From Halopseudomonas phragmitis (lineage in GTDB: Bacteria > Pseudomonadota > Gammaproteobacteria > Pseudomonadales > Pseudomonadaceae), in NCBI RefSeq assembly GCF_002056295.1, contig NZ_CP020100.1:62001-126000 (forward strand): a stretch of DNA of 64,000 nucleotides, read 5' to 3'. Both the position numbers and the translations under genes were made by a program. Under the pieces are notes generated by a model. It did no database searches, had not been told where the DNA came from, and saw nothing but the letters and a program-made list of their open reading frames with translations. Of this stretch, positions 1-10,284 are shown one piece after another. How positions within the stretch are numbered: position 1 is the first letter of the stretch; every line of letters starts with the position of its first letter.

Positions 1-25
1 GGTTTTTATGCCGAGACAAAGGCCC

Positions 26-49
26 TGCCGGCCAGATCACTGACCGGCA
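26..49 (-). terminator. possible terminator hairpin after the ABC operon
   Basis: A 9-bp stem (TGCCGGTCA pairing with TGGCCGGCA, one G-U-type mismatch, 6-nt loop) lies 12 bp beyond the stop codon of the last gene of the leftmost minus-strand operon. The T-run that follows in the reading direction is poor, so it may be a weak terminator or only a 3' stabilising hairpin. Confidence 0.35.
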
Positions 50-61
50 CAAGCCCCTCCA

Positions 62-1051
62 TTACTCGTCAACAGCAGTGCGAATGATATCGGCTTGGCG
101 CTTGTTGAGGTTTTCCATCTGCCCGATACCGATCTGAAACGCCCAGCGCGAATCGGCATTGACCCGGATCTGTTCGGACTCAGACGGCTCCTGTGCAAAG
201 CTCTCGATCACCACCCAGTAGCGGCCGGCGAGCTCATACAGCGCTGCTTGCAGCTCGGTACCAGCCCAGGTGGTGACGGTCATGCGCAGTTTTGGCTGAT
301 CCAGCTCCAGGCTATCACGCAGAGCCACACTCTGAGCGCGCAGATCGAGCAGGGCCAGAACCATGCTGTTGATCCAGCGCTCATTACCCTGCTGCTGCTC
401 TGGAGCCAGGCCAGCGATGCGGAAGTTGTAATCGCCCTCGCCGGCCTTTTCGAGCGCCAGCACATCACCATCGGCATGGGCCCAGCGGGCACTGGCCGCA
501 AGCTCCATCGGCAACTCGACCACCTTCAGATCAAGCCAATCATGGCTGCTCAGCGACATGCCCAGCGGCCGGCTGAGCAACCAGACCTGATCCTGCCCGG
601 CAAAACGCATCAACTGACCACTGCCGGCGGCTTCACCAAAGATCAGCCCCAACTGGTTGTCACCAGCGCCCAGCACGACTTTCAGGCTGTTATCACCACT
701 GGCCTGATCATCCAACCCGAGCCGGGCATGGTGCTCCGGGTTGGCGGTCTTGGCTTCAAGAATCCGCGCACCACGCAAAGCGGTCAGCAGTGCCGCCAAG
801 CGCTCGCGCAGCACCGGAAACTGATCATGGACCGGCACGCCCCAGCCGTTCTGGTCGCGACGCAGCTCAACCACCTGATCAGCTCGTGCCAGGCTGATCC
901 ATTCAGCCTGCCCCAACAACGCCAATTGCGCCTCATCGAGCATGGGCCGGCTTTCCAGATCGGCCACCCGGTCACTGCTACGCATTTGCAGGGTCAACGC
1001 CACCAGCACCAGACTGACGATGGCGGTGACGATTATCAGCTTGTTACGCAT
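62..1051 (-). CDS. DUF4340 domain protein of a Gld-like ABC system
   Basis: A 329-residue protein with an N-terminal hydrophobic segment at about residues 5-20 (signal anchor), followed by a soluble beta-rich region of DUF4340 type, probably periplasmic. It is the last gene of a minus-strand operon behind a GldG-like protein, an ABC permease and an ABC ATPase, starting 13 bp after gldG stops. DUF4340 proteins commonly accompany such transporters as an accessory subunit, but neither substrate nor biochemical role is known. The ATG has a purine-rich GGGAGGG about 5 nt upstream. The family call rests on overall character and context rather than on a catalytic motif. Confidence 0.85.
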   Translation of the reverse strand: MRNKLIIVTAIVSLVLVALTLQMRSSDRVADLESRPMLDEAQLALLGQAEWISLARADQVVELRRDQNGWGVPVHDQFPVLRERLAALLTALRGARILEAKTANPEHHARLGLDDQASGDNSLKVVLGAGDNQLGLIFGEAAGSGQLMRFAGQDQVWLLSRPLGMSLSSHDWLDLKVVELPMELAASARWAHADGDVLALEKAGEGDYNFRIAGLAPEQQQGNERWINSMVLALLDLRAQSVALRDSLELDQPKLRMTVTTWAGTELQAALYELAGRYWVVIESFAQEPSESEQIRVNADSRWAFQIGIGQMENLNKRQADIIRTAVDE

Positions 1052-1064
1052 ATCCGCCCTCCCC

Positions 1065-2906
1065 TCAGGCCTTGCGCCGCCAGCGACCGATCAGCCACCA
1101 GCCCAGCATGCCGAGGCTGAGCAACAGCGGCACCAGACCGATGTTGATGACCTTCAGCCAATTGCCCAGGCGCTCGATGTCGGCGTTGAGCTGGAAACGG
1201 ACATCACGCAGTTGCTTACGGATTTCCAGTTTGTCGTCGAGAAAACGCTGGATAGCCTCCTGCTGCTCACTGCTCAGCTCAGTCAACTGAGTGGGATCCT
1301 GATTCTGCTGCAGCTCGGCCAGACGCCGCTCGGTCTCGGCCAGTTGCTGCTGCAAGCGCTGCTCGCTGGCGCGGAACCGCCGCTCAGCCTTGCGCTGCAG
1401 ATCCTGTACCACAGTGAACGGACGGCTGAAGTCGCCGCGTGAGCGCACGCTGATCAGCGCCTCGGAACCGGACAGGTTGTCCAGCGCGTTGATCAGGAAG
1501 CCACCATTGTCGGCCCAGGGCTGTGGAATACGCTGACCAAAGAAGTCCTGCACCTGCACCCACATCCGATCGCTGAGCAGATCAGTATCGGCCACCAGCA
1601 ACACATTGATGTTGTCAGCCTCAGTCAGCACCGGTTCACGCCCTTCCAGCCCTTGCGGGTAGGCAGTGCTGGCCGGCCCTTGCAGGCGAGCGGCAAAGTG
1701 ATAGATTTGCTCATCGGCCTGGAAACCATTGAGCAGCGCTTCCGGGTCCTGCAGGGTGGCAAAGCGGCTACTGTCGACCAACGCACTGCTCGCGGTACTT
1801 GAGAGCAGCGGCATGAACCGGGTACTGGCACCCTCGATCGGCTTCAGCGCACCACCGGTGGCAATGGTCAGCAACTGCAGTGGAGCGGTCACGGTGTCTT
1901 CGCTATCACGCTGGGCCTGTTCCAGCTCCAGCCAGCCAATATGCCGAGCCGGCAATTGGCCCTGGCCGCGGCTGACCGACATGCCCAGGCGGGTGTCGAC
2001 CACCACCTTCTCCAGATCGTAGTCCACCCCCCAGGCCGCCAGCAGCGGGCCCAGGTCAGAAGCACGGCCGTCGGCCATACCTTCGATCATGGCATCAGTG
2101 CTGATGTCCATTTCCGCATAGGGATCGATAAAGCTCAGCAAACGGCCACCACGCAGCACGAACTGGTCCACCGCAAACAGTGCCGACTCGGTCAGCGACT
2201 TGGGGTGAATCAGCAGCAGCACCTCAATGTCCTCGGGTATCTCATCCAGATCAGGTTCCAGGCTCTGAATGGTGAACAACTGGCGAATCTGCTCCAGCAC
2301 GGTCCACGGTGGCATGGGCTGGCCGCTCATTGGGTTCATCCCACCACCAATCGGCAGACCGCTGATCAGGCCGATTTGCGGTTTCTCTGGCTGCGACAGA
2401 CTGTTAACCAGACGGCTCAGCTCGTACTCGAGCAGGCCTTCCTGTTCCAGGGTGAAGAACGGAATGATTTCACGCTGGGCCAGGCTGTTGGTACCGGCCA
2501 GACCGAAGTACAGCTTGTCACCAGTCTGACTCAGCGGAATCGCCTGCAAACCGAATTCGGCCGCGCGGTCCTCAGCCTCCGAGAACGGTTGCGGATCAAT
2601 GATCTGCAAGCGCAGCTTGCCGCCGGCTACCCGCTCATATTCCTTGAGCATCTCCTCAACCCGGCGTGCGTAGTTGCGCAGCATCACCATGTCCTTACTG
2701 GCACGGTCGGAGAAGAAGAAGTACAGGGTGATCGGCTCGTCAATATCACGCAGGATCTGCCGGGTTCCATCGGAGATGGTGTAGAGCTTCTGCTCGGTCA
2801 AGTCGAGCCGGGCACCGGTCAGCAACACGCTGGAGGCCATATTGAAGGCAAGGAAGGCCAGCAGCAGTACCAGCAGGCCGGTACCGGAATACATCAGTCG
2901 TTTCAT
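1065..2906 (-). CDS. gldG: GldG-family ABC transporter auxiliary protein
   Basis: A 613-residue protein with one N-terminal membrane segment (about residues 8-30), a large extracytoplasmic region, a Glu/Gln/Arg-rich coiled coil at about 515-580, and a C-terminal membrane helix (about 588-607) ending in a basic tail WRRKA. This is the usual build of GldG-like ABC-associated proteins; the early motif LTEQKLYTIS is typical. GldG was named in Flavobacterium gliding motility, but proteobacterial homologues occur in non-gliding species and work with a GldF-type permease. GGAG lies 6 nt before the ATG, supporting this start. The export substrate cannot be predicted from sequence. Confidence 0.85.
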   Translation of the reverse strand: MKRLMYSGTGLLVLLLAFLAFNMASSVLLTGARLDLTEQKLYTISDGTRQILRDIDEPITLYFFFSDRASKDMVMLRNYARRVEEMLKEYERVAGGKLRLQIIDPQPFSEAEDRAAEFGLQAIPLSQTGDKLYFGLAGTNSLAQREIIPFFTLEQEGLLEYELSRLVNSLSQPEKPQIGLISGLPIGGGMNPMSGQPMPPWTVLEQIRQLFTIQSLEPDLDEIPEDIEVLLLIHPKSLTESALFAVDQFVLRGGRLLSFIDPYAEMDISTDAMIEGMADGRASDLGPLLAAWGVDYDLEKVVVDTRLGMSVSRGQGQLPARHIGWLELEQAQRDSEDTVTAPLQLLTIATGGALKPIEGASTRFMPLLSSTASSALVDSSRFATLQDPEALLNGFQADEQIYHFAARLQGPASTAYPQGLEGREPVLTEADNINVLLVADTDLLSDRMWVQVQDFFGQRIPQPWADNGGFLINALDNLSGSEALISVRSRGDFSRPFTVVQDLQRKAERRFRASEQRLQQQLAETERRLAELQQNQDPTQLTELSSEQQEAIQRFLDDKLEIRKQLRDVRFQLNADIERLGNWLKVINIGLVPLLLSLGMLGWWLIGRWRRKA

Positions 2907-2922
2907 GTCGATCTCCTTTGCC

Positions 2923-3657
2923 TCAGTCGGCCTTTTTCAGGTCGATGACGATTGCCGTGGCCAGCAGCCAGACGGCCATCAACGAGATGAAATACAGCAG
3001 GTCACGCAGATCCAGAACGCCCTTGCTGATGGCATCGAAGCGAATCAGGAAGCTGAGTGAGGCAATGGCGTCCAGCAGCCACTGGGGAGCCCAGCCGCTG
3101 AACAGATCAAGCAGTAGCGGAAAGCCACTGACGATAAAGATAAAGCACACCACTACGCTGACGATGAAGGCGATCACCTGGTTCTTGGTCAGCGCCGAGA
3201 TGCACGAACCAATCGCCAGATAGCCTCCCGCCAACAACCAGCTACCCAGATAACCGGTAAAGATCGCACCATTATCCGGCGAGCCCAGATAGTTGACGGT
3301 AATGATGATCGGGAACGTCAGCAGCAGAGCGATGCCGATGAATACCCAGGCCGCGAGGAACTTGCCCAGCACCATGTCGGCGCGTGACACCGGCAGGGTC
3401 ATCAGTAGCTCGATGGTGCCTGACTTGCGCTCCTCGGCCCACAGGCGCATGGCCACGGCCGGTACCAGAAACAGATACAGCCAGGGATGGAAGTTGAAGA
3501 ACGGCACCAGATCGGCCTGACCGCTTTCATAAAAGCCGCCGAGATAAAATGTGAATACCGCCGACAGTACCAGGAAGATGACAATAAAGATGAACGCCAG
3601 CGGGGTGGCGAAGTAGCTGCCCAGCTCGCGCTTGAAGATCACGCTCAGGTTATTCAT
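2923..3657 (-). CDS. ABC-2 type permease (GldF-like)
   Basis: A 244-residue integral membrane protein with about six hydrophobic segments (first at residues 20-40, last at 220-238) and the ABC-2 permease signature region LWAEERKSGTIELLMTLPVS at about residues 72-92. It supplies the membrane channel for the ATPase encoded immediately upstream; the two genes overlap by 4 bp (ATGA), indicating translational coupling. Order and spacing with gldG and the DUF4340 gene define one operon. Transport is probably export or lipid/surface related, which is inference from the family only. Confidence 0.9.
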   Translation of the reverse strand: MNNLSVIFKRELGSYFATPLAFIFIVIFLVLSAVFTFYLGGFYESGQADLVPFFNFHPWLYLFLVPAVAMRLWAEERKSGTIELLMTLPVSRADMVLGKFLAAWVFIGIALLLTFPIIITVNYLGSPDNGAIFTGYLGSWLLAGGYLAIGSCISALTKNQVIAFIVSVVVCFIFIVSGFPLLLDLFSGWAPQWLLDAIASLSFLIRFDAISKGVLDLRDLLYFISLMAVWLLATAIVIDLKKAD

Positions 3658-4583
3658 GCGGCCTCCCCCGCGGTCAGACGGCGGAACACTTCATCCAGAC
3701 GGCCCCGCTCGACCGACAGTTCCTTGACCGGCCAGTTGTGGCTTCGCGCCAATTCACCTACAGCCGGGAAAATAACCTCACCAGGCTTGGCCAGCACGGT
3801 CAGTAGTTGCCCTTCACGCTGCTGCTCGATCTCGACCACCCCGGGCAGACTCAGCAATGGCTGGGTATCCACCGGTTGCTGTAGCTCCAGGGTCACCGCC
3901 TGGTGATAACGTGAACGGGCTTCGAGTTCATCCGGCGTGCCGTTGGCCAGCAACTTGCCACGACCAATGATCACCGCCCGGGAACATACCGCACTGACCT
4001 CTTCGAGGATATGGGTGGAAATCACCACGATCTTGTTGCTGCCCTCGGCCAGTTGCTGAATCAGTCGGCGTACCTGATGTTTCTGATTTGGATCCAGACC
4101 ATCAGTAGGCTCGTCAAGAATCAACACCTTGGGATCATGAAGAATCGCCTGGGCCAGACCAACCCGGCGCTTGAAGCCCTTGGACAGGGTTTCGATGCTC
4201 TGGTTGAGCACACCAGCAAGCTCTACCTGCTCTACCGCATGTGCCACGCGCTGCTGTTTCTCAGCACCCTTGAAGCCGCGGACCTCGGCAATGAATTCAA
4301 GAAAGCGTTTGACCCGCATGTCGCCGTAACAGGGCGCGCCTTCAGGCAAATAGCCCATCTCACGCTGAGCCTGCAGGGTCTGGGTCTGGATATCGTACCC
4401 ACATACCGTGGCGCTGCCGCCGTCCGGAGTGAGAAATCCGGTGAGCATTTTCATAGTGGTGGATTTTCCTGCACCGTTCGGGCCGAGAAATCCGAGCACT
4501 TCTCCCGGCTTGACGTCGAAGGACAGGTTGTCCACTACAACGTGCTCGCCGAAGCGTTTGGTCAGGCTGTTTATGCTTATCAT
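3654..4583 (-). CDS. ABC transporter ATP-binding protein (GldA-like)
   Basis: A 309-residue cytoplasmic ATPase. Walker A GPNGAGKST lies near residue 35, the signature LSKGFKRRVGLAQ near 135, and Walker B VLILDEPTDGLDP near 155; the roughly 80-residue C-terminal extension is usual for ABC-2 partners. The reading frame stays open a further 66 codons upstream, but that extension has no family character. The ATG at 4583 begins MISINSLTKRF, the normal family N-terminus, and has a GGGGGAACAGAGG purine stretch before it. It is the first gene of the four-gene exporter operon. Confidence 0.92.
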   Translation of the reverse strand: MISINSLTKRFGEHVVVDNLSFDVKPGEVLGFLGPNGAGKSTTMKMLTGFLTPDGGSATVCGYDIQTQTLQAQREMGYLPEGAPCYGDMRVKRFLEFIAEVRGFKGAEKQQRVAHAVEQVELAGVLNQSIETLSKGFKRRVGLAQAILHDPKVLILDEPTDGLDPNQKHQVRRLIQQLAEGSNKIVVISTHILEEVSAVCSRAVIIGRGKLLANGTPDELEARSRYHQAVTLELQQPVDTQPLLSLPGVVEIEQQREGQLLTVLAKPGEVIFPAVGELARSHNWPVKELSVERGRLDEVFRRLTAGEAA

Positions 4584-4985
4584 GGCCTCTGTTCCCCCAA
4601 TATTTGTGCGACCACCCCCGCGGTCGCTTGGTGCGCCGACTGGGTGCGGATACTGGAGGGAATAGACCGCAACAGGGCCTGCAGGTTCGTCGCACGGCCA
4701 CAGTTCGCAGGCAGCTTGTGGCTCCGAATCGTAGAAGCGACGCCGCAGGCGTCCCTGAAGTCTGTCCCGTATCGTGCACACGGCCAGTCAACGCGGGCTA
4801 CGCAGCACACTACCCGGAGATACGCGCGGCGACGCCCAAGGTGGTGACTATATGGGCCCAGTGCCGGTCATTTCAAGCGCTGTCGCGCCAGCAATACGCC
4901 AGCCAAGCTGTAACAAGAGATTAAAACCGCTAAAATTCGCCCTGCACCCATGAACGACAGCTGCGCTGTCCTGCACACTGAGAAC
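4584..4985. other. intergenic region between divergent ABC operon and plsB
   Basis: About 400 bp without a convincing gene. It must carry the outward promoters for the minus-strand ABC operon and for plsB. A weak plsB promoter may be CTGTAA (4909) - 17 bp - TAAAAT (near 4931), giving a leader of roughly 40 nt to the ATG at 4986. One REP-like hairpin is listed separately. No riboswitch or RNA gene is evident. Confidence 0.4.
4731..4754 (+). repeat. REP-like palindrome with GTAG head
   Basis: GTAG followed by GAAGC and a perfect 6-bp hairpin GACGCC-GCA-GGCGTC. A GTAG tetranucleotide next to a short GC-rich hairpin is the layout of REP sequences recognised by RAYT transposases. Only one copy was noticed here and no RAYT gene is present, so this is tentative. 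Confidence 0.3.
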
Positions 4986-7463
4986 ATGATGTCCGCCGTC
5001 TATTCATCCCTGTTCGGCCGTTTGCGCTTCGGCCTGCTCCGTCGTTTGCTGTATCTCTGGGCCCGCTCCGAGGTTATCGGCAATTCTGCGACCAATCCCG
5101 GATTGGATTCCGGGCGCCCGATCATCTATGTCCTGCCCTACCGCGCGCTGTCCGACCTGCTGGTACTGGATCGCGAGTGCAGCCGTGCGGGCCTGCCCCG
5201 GCCTGTGCGAGCGCCCGATGCCAGCCTGGACGAAAAGGAAGCCCACCTGTTTCTCAGCCGCGAACAGGTGTGGCTCGGCCGCCCCGATCCGCGCGGCCAG
5301 TCACCACGCCTGCTCAGAGTGCTGGATGCAGTCGAACAGCAGCGCGTAGAAGACGTGCAACTGGTGCCGGTCAGCGTGTTCTGGGGCCAGTCCCCGGATG
5401 TCGAATCCTCGGCCATCAAGTTGCTGTTCGCCTACAACTGGGCGGTCGGTGGGCGCTTGCGCAAGTTTTTGGCCATCCTGTTACACGGGCGCAAGATTCG
5501 CGTGCGGTTCGGCCCGCCGCTGTCACTGCGCCAGCTGGTGGCTGAGAACCTCGGCCATGCCCGCAACGTGCGCAAGGTCAATCGCCTGCTGCGGGTTCAC
5601 TTCCAGCAACAACGCCGGGCCGTGGTCGGACCCGACCTGTCGCACCGCCGGACCCTGCTCAAGGGCCTCCTACACGCACCGCTGGTCCGCGAAGCGATTA
5701 CCCGCGAGGCCGAGGAAAAGGGCATTGATGAAGCCAAGGCTCAGCAGCAGGCTGCCCGCTACGCCAACGAAATCGCCTCGGACTTCACCTACACCATCAT
5801 CCGCTTTCTGGAGGTGGTGTTGAGCTGGTTCTGGAACAAGCTCTACGATGGCATCCGCATCAACCATATCGAGCGGGTCCAGGAGATAGCCCAGGGCAAC
5901 GAGATCATTTATGTGCCCTGCCACCGCAGCCATATCGACTACCTGTTGTTGTCCTATATCCTGTTTCGCAACAGCCTGACGCCACCGCATATCGCCGCCG
6001 GCATCAACCTCGACATGCCAATCATCGGCGGCATTCTGCGCCGCGGTGGAGCCTTTTTCATGCGCCGCAGCTTCCGCGGCAACCAGCTCTACACGGCGGT
6101 ATTCAACGAATACCTGCACACCCTGTTCAGCCGCGGCTTCCCGACCGAGTACTTCATCGAAGGCGGGCGTTCACGGACCGGCCGGACGTTGAACCCGAAA
6201 ACCGGGATGCTGGCAATCACGCTGCGCAGCTTCCTGCGTTCCTCGCGCCGACCAATCATGTTCGTACCGGTCTACATCGGCTATGAACGGGTACTCGAAG
6301 GCCGTACCTATCTGGGCGAGTTGCGTGGCCAGGCCAAGAAGAAAGAGTCGTTTTTCGACATTTTCCGGGTGCTGTCGGCGCTCAAACTGCCATTCGGCCA
6401 GGTCGCGGTCAATTTCGGCGAGCCCGTGCCGCTGGCCAGGTTTCTCGACCAGCAGCAACCCGGCTGGCGCGAGCAGACCCATGGCCCGGACTACCGCCCA
6501 GATTGGCTGAACCCGACCACCCAGCAACTGGCACTGACCCTGACCCGCGCGATCAATGCCGCCGCCGACGTCAACCCAGTCAATCTGGTGGCCCTGGTGA
6601 TGCTCGCCACCCGCAAGCTGGCACTGGATGAAACCTCGCTGGTGCGCGCCCTGGATGCCTATCTGACGTTACTGCGCCAGGTCCCTTACAGCACCAGCGT
6701 GAGCCTGCCGGAACTCGACGGCCAGACACTGATACGTCATGTCGAGGCCATGCAACTGATCGGTCGACAATCCGACGCCCTGGGTGAGATCCTCTATTTG
6801 GACGAACCTCAGGCGGTATTGATGACCTACTACCGCAATAATGTGCTGCACCTGGTCGCCCTGCCGGCGCTGATCGCCGGGCTATTCCTCAACAACGCCC
6901 GGCTAGGACGCGAACAGATCACCCGGCTGGTCAGCGCCATCTACCCGTACCTGCAGGCCGAGTTTTTCATCCATTGGGATGAAGCCGAGCTGCCGCAGGT
7001 GATTCAGCACTGGATTGATGGCCTGATCAGCCACGGCCTGCTGCGCGAGGAAGATGGTCAGATCGTGCGCCCCGACCCCAGTTCAGGCGAATTCGTGATG
7101 CTCACCCTGCTGGCCCGCAGCCTGCTGCAGACCCTGGAGCGCTTCTACATGGTTGCCGCCCTGCTGCTTGACCATCCCAACGGCAGCCTGGACGCAGAGC
7201 AACTGGAAAGCCTCTGTTCGGTCATGGCCCAACGCCTGTCGATTCTGCACGGGCTCAACGCGCCGGAGTTCTTCGACAAGACCCTGTTCCGCCAATTCAT
7301 CCAACGCCTGACTGAGCTGGATGTGCTGTACAGCGACGAAACCGGCAAGCTGCGTTACCTGCCAGAACTGGAGGATATTGCCGAGAACACCGCCAAACGG
7401 GTATTGAGCGCCGAGATTCGTCTATCCATTCGGCAGGTAGCGCGCAGCTCCAAGCCGGCTTGA
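4986..7463 (+). CDS. plsB: glycerol-3-phosphate 1-O-acyltransferase PlsB
   Basis: An inner-membrane enzyme that acylates sn-glycerol 3-phosphate at position 1 using acyl-ACP or acyl-CoA, the first step of phospholipid synthesis. The catalytic HX4D motif is seen as [10 protein letters not shown] near residue 311, close to the E. coli position, and the acyltransferase blocks [11 protein letters not shown] and VPVYIGYE follow. An in-frame ATG exists at 4950, but it has no ribosome-binding site. Starting at 4986 (MMSAVYSS) gives 825 residues and an N-terminal region about as long as that of E. coli PlsB. It is single-gene, convergent with rsmJ with a 14-bp gap. Confidence 0.95.
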   Translation: MMSAVYSSLFGRLRFGLLRRLLYLWARSEVIGNSATNPGLDSGRPIIYVLPYRALSDLLVLDRECSRAGLPRPVRAPDASLDEKEAHLFLSREQVWLGRPDPRGQSPRLLRVLDAVEQQRVEDVQLVPVSVFWGQSPDVESSAIKLLFAYNWAVGGRLRKFLAILLHGRKIRVRFGPPLSLRQLVAENLGHARNVRKVNRLLRVHFQQQRRAVVGPDLSHRRTLLKGLLHAPLVREAITREAEEKGIDEAKAQQQAARYANEIASDFTYTIIRFLEVVLSWFWNKLYDGIRINHIERVQEIAQGNEIIYVPCHRSHIDYLLLSYILFRNSLTPPHIAAGINLDMPIIGGILRRGGAFFMRRSFRGNQLYTAVFNEYLHTLFSRGFPTEYFIEGGRSRTGRTLNPKTGMLAITLRSFLRSSRRPIMFVPVYIGYERVLEGRTYLGELRGQAKKKESFFDIFRVLSALKLPFGQVAVNFGEPVPLARFLDQQQPGWREQTHGPDYRPDWLNPTTQQLALTLTRAINAAADVNPVNLVALVMLATRKLALDETSLVRALDAYLTLLRQVPYSTSVSLPELDGQTLIRHVEAMQLIGRQSDALGEILYLDEPQAVLMTYYRNNVLHLVALPALIAGLFLNNARLGREQITRLVSAIYPYLQAEFFIHWDEAELPQVIQHWIDGLISHGLLREEDGQIVRPDPSSGEFVMLTLLARSLLQTLERFYMVAALLLDHPNGSLDAEQLESLCSVMAQRLSILHGLNAPEFFDKTLFRQFIQRLTELDVLYSDETGKLRYLPELEDIAENTAKRVLSAEIRLSIRQVARSSKPA

Positions 7464-7477
7464 GGCCTTATCTAGGG

Positions 7478-8266
7478 TCAGACCAGACGCTGCTTGCCGT
7501 AGATATCGTAACGACTGGACTGCCCGCTCAGTTGTGCACTGGGGGGCGGCCCTTCAATCGCCGGGGCCTTGCGCGGACGCTTGACTGCTACCCGGTGACT
7601 GGCCAGCGCCAGGGCCGCGCTCAGCAGTGCCGGGGCATCCACATCATCGCCCGCCAACGGCCGGAACAGGCGCATCTCCTTCTTCACCAGCGCCGACTTG
7701 TCGCGGTGCGGAAACATCGGATCCAGGTGAACCACCTGCGGCACCTCATCAACCCATGCCGTCATCAAGGCAATGGCATCCCCTTCGATCAGCCGCATCC
7801 GGGCAACGATCTGCGCCACCTCGCCACCGGCTTGCCGGGCTCGCTCCAGGCCATCAGCCAACAGCGCGGCGATAATCGGCTGCCGCTCGATCAGCATCAC
7901 CTGACACCCCAGCGCAGCCAGGACAAAGGCATCGCGCCCGAGTCCGGCAGTGGCATCGACAATCGTGGGGCGAATCGAACCCTTGAGCCCAGCCGCCTTG
8001 GCCACCATCTGCCCGGTTCCGCCGCCAAACTGACGACGATGGGCCAGAGCGCCCTCGACAAAGTCCACCCGGACCGCCCCCGGCGCACCCGGCGCAGTAT
8101 CACGCAGGCTCAGACCATCCTCACCCAGGCACAGCAGCAGCCCTTGGGCAACATCCGCTGCCGCCCGACACTCCAGCCCCAGGCGCTGGGCCAAGGCTTC
8201 GGCGGCTGGACGCTGGGCTGCCAATTGCCAGCCAACAGCAATACGGTATTCAGTTGTTTCAGTCAT
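7478..8266 (-). CDS. rsmJ: 16S rRNA (guanine1516-N2)-methyltransferase RsmJ
   Basis: A 262-residue SAM-dependent methyltransferase acting on G1516 of 16S rRNA in the small subunit. The SAM-binding motif is [15 protein letters not shown] (about residues 110-125), and the catalytic-region motif [19 protein letters not shown] is diagnostic of RsmJ (YhiQ). The frame is open for 93 codons further upstream, but those codons run through the neighbouring gene's 3' part and are not family-like; the ATG at 8266 ([11 protein letters not shown]) is the better start. The gene lies 7 bp after the DUF72 gene on the same strand. Confidence 0.92.
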   Translation of the reverse strand: MTETTEYRIAVGWQLAAQRPAAEALAQRLGLECRAAADVAQGLLLCLGEDGLSLRDTAPGAPGAVRVDFVEGALAHRRQFGGGTGQMVAKAAGLKGSIRPTIVDATAGLGRDAFVLAALGCQVMLIERQPIIAALLADGLERARQAGGEVAQIVARMRLIEGDAIALMTAWVDEVPQVVHLDPMFPHRDKSALVKKEMRLFRPLAGDDVDAPALLSAALALASHRVAVKRPRKAPAIEGPPPSAQLSGQSSRYDIYGKQRLV

Positions 8267-8273
8267 GGTGTTC

Positions 8274-9164
8274 CTAAAAAAGCGCATCCTGCACAGGCTT
8301 CTCGGCCAGCTCAAGCTCGCCCGGCCAGGCCGGCATTGGCAGCAGATCGGGGACTCGCTCAGCCAGACGAGCATGGAACTGGCGCGCCAGTTGCGGCGCC
8401 AGCCGGTTATCCGGGGTGTGCATAAACAGCATCGGTACCCGGCCCTGCTCCAGCCATTGCACGCACTTGGCCAGCCAAGGCTCAAGAAACGCCAGGTTCG
8501 CGGCATTATCCATACCACCGATAAAACGTACTGCTGGCTGCTCACTCAAGGCCAGAGCATGTACCGGCAGGCGCGGCTTGCGTTCCTTGGCTTCACGGGT
8601 GGCCGGATCGTCAGCCGTACTGGCAAAGACCGCCCGGCTGTCGAAGATCAGCCGCTCGATGCCACGCTTGTGCAACTGCCGGTTGAGCTGACGTTCGGTC
8701 TCGTCCTTGCGAAAGAAGTCGGCATGCCGCACTTCCACCGCGTAACGCCAGGCGCTGGGCAAGGCGTCGAGAAACACCAGCAACTCGGCCAGCGCCGCCG
8801 GCCCAAAGCGCGCCGGCAACTGCAGCCAGATCGGTCCCAGACGCTGCTGCAACGGCGCCAGACGCTGAAAAAAACGCTGCAGTTCGCTGGCGTTCGGGTC
8901 CAGCCGGGCGCCGTGACTGATCTCGCGCGGCAGCTTGGCGCAAAACCGGAAGTCGTCCGGCAGTAGTTCAGCCCAGCGCGCTACCGTAGTCTCGCCCGGC
9001 AAGGCGTAAAAGGTAGTATTGCCTTCGACCGCACCAAACACCTGGGCATATTGCTGCAACCGCTGATCGGCATCAGCGTCGCTGCGATACAGACTCCCCA
9101 GCCAGCCGGGCTCAGCCCATAGCGGGCAGCCCAGCACAATACGTGGTGGCGGACAAAGACTCAC
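8274..9164 (-). CDS. DUF72 domain protein (YecE-like)
   Basis: A 296-residue protein of the DUF72 family, a TIM-barrel-like fold. Recognisable features are the N-terminal [46 protein letters not shown] in order (about residues 50-85), and [11 protein letters not shown] (about 140-150). The function is unknown; members occur widely, and a link to Fe-S or nucleic-acid chemistry has not been established. It starts with GTG 3 bp after the upstream small gene stops, so the two are probably co-transcribed. A later start cannot be excluded. Confidence 0.85.
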   Translation of the reverse strand: MSLCPPPRIVLGCPLWAEPGWLGSLYRSDADADQRLQQYAQVFGAVEGNTTFYALPGETTVARWAELLPDDFRFCAKLPREISHGARLDPNASELQRFFQRLAPLQQRLGPIWLQLPARFGPAALAELLVFLDALPSAWRYAVEVRHADFFRKDETERQLNRQLHKRGIERLIFDSRAVFASTADDPATREAKERKPRLPVHALALSEQPAVRFIGGMDNAANLAFLEPWLAKCVQWLEQGRVPMLFMHTPDNRLAPQLARQFHARLAERVPDLLPMPAWPGELELAEKPVQDALF

Positions 9165-9167
9165 GAC

Positions 9168-9482
9168 TCAGGCGTAGGTATCGATACCGAAGATACCCGA
9201 CTCCTCGGCGTCGACCGGCAGACTGGCAGTGAACTGATAGCTGGCCAGGGCCTGATTGGCCTTGCCGAACGCCGGCTCAGCGCTGTCACGACGCGCCGGA
9301 ATGTATTCGGCATTGGCACTGGACGCATTGACCGGACGACTGGCTAGCGCCTTGACCGGCTCAACCGGTGCCGCCGGGGCCGTTTGCCCGGCGCGCGCCG
9401 ACTCGCTGTTGGCCTGGGGGGCCACAGGGCGATTGATGCGCTCCGGGAGCGCATTGAAGGGCGAGAAACCGTCCAGGCGCAT
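9168..9482 (-). CDS. small conserved hypothetical protein
   Basis: A 104-residue protein beginning MRLDGFSPFNALPERI, with a low-complexity Ala/Pro/Ser-rich middle (about residues 20-65) and an acidic C-terminus ending IFGIDTYA. There is no signal peptide or membrane segment. The ATG at 9482 is preferred over a TTG five codons upstream because GGAT lies about 10 nt before it. It sits between tsaB and the DUF72 gene. I recognise no domain; similar short proteins with conserved ends and a variable middle exist in pseudomonads, but no function is known to me. Confidence 0.6.
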   Translation of the reverse strand: MRLDGFSPFNALPERINRPVAPQANSESARAGQTAPAAPVEPVKALASRPVNASSANAEYIPARRDSAEPAFGKANQALASYQFTASLPVDAEESGIFGIDTYA

Positions 9483-9567
9483 GGAAGAATAATCCAATTG
9501 ATATTGAAACTAGGGTATCCGCCCTGACCGCACGCTGCAAGAGCCCCGGACGGCGGCATGAGCAGCG

Positions 9568-10239
9568 CTAGCGCTGCTTGGGCGTTGCTACCTGATCACG
9601 CAGATACACCGGCTGGGCATCGGCGGCATCCAGCCAATGACCTGCCTGCCAGTCAGGCATGGCCAGATCGAGCAGGTCTTGCGCATCGGGCAACATCTGC
9701 GGCCACTGACGTTCGGCCTGGACCGCCAGACGCTCGGCATACTGCCAGCCAGTACCAGCCCCACCCTGCAGCACCAATTCGGCGGGTGGGCTGACCTGCT
9801 CCGGCGCACAAACCCGCTCCTCCCCCTGCAAGCGCATAACGCCCTGCTCAAGCCGATAGCAGCCCCAGTACACCTCATCCATGCGCGCATCAATTGCGGC
9901 AGCGACCTGTTCAACTCCGTGCTCACGGTATGCCCGCTGTGCCAAAGCGGCCAGATTGGACACACCAATCACCGGCTTGCCGATGGCGAAAGCCAGGCCC
10001 TGCACCATGCCGGTGGCAATCCTCACCCCGGTAAAGGCACCCGGCCCGCGGCCGAACACCAGACAGTCGACCGCGGACATGCCTATCCCGGCCTCGGCCA
10101 GCAACTCCTCGATCATCGGCAGCAGGCGCTGGGCATGCAAACGGGGAATGATCTCGAAGCGGTGGTAGCGCTGGCCGTTATGCAGCAGCGCAGCCGAGCA
10201 GGCTTCGGTGGCGGTATCGATGGCAAGCAAGGTAGTCAT
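9568..10239 (-). CDS. tsaB: tRNA threonylcarbamoyladenosine biosynthesis protein TsaB
   Basis: A 223-residue ASKHA-fold protein that dimerises with TsaD in the complex making t6A at position 37 of ANN-decoding tRNAs. The N-terminal LAIDTATEACSAAL and the motif FGRGPGAFTGVRIATGMVQGLAF (positions about 65-90, read in two parts) are diagnostic. TsaB lacks the metal-binding His pair of TsaD, as expected. The ATG at 10239 (MTTLLAID) is chosen; 13 upstream in-frame codons run towards the adk terminator. It is separated from adk by a strong terminator and so has its own promoter. Confidence 0.93.
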   Translation of the reverse strand: MTTLLAIDTATEACSAALLHNGQRYHRFEIIPRLHAQRLLPMIEELLAEAGIGMSAVDCLVFGRGPGAFTGVRIATGMVQGLAFAIGKPVIGVSNLAALAQRAYREHGVEQVAAAIDARMDEVYWGCYRLEQGVMRLQGEERVCAPEQVSPPAELVLQGGAGTGWQYAERLAVQAERQWPQMLPDAQDLLDLAMPDWQAGHWLDAADAQPVYLRDQVATPKQR

Positions 10240-10284
10240 GGGTAGTCCGTGTGACGAGTCAGGCGCGATTGTAGCCAAAACGAA

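Noticed and set aside
95-1120. Long plus-strand ORF (341 codons) opposite the first ABC-operon gene
   Set aside because: Its translation is His/Gln/Leu-rich with no domain, and it mirrors the DUF4340 gene; a GC-rich antisense shadow.
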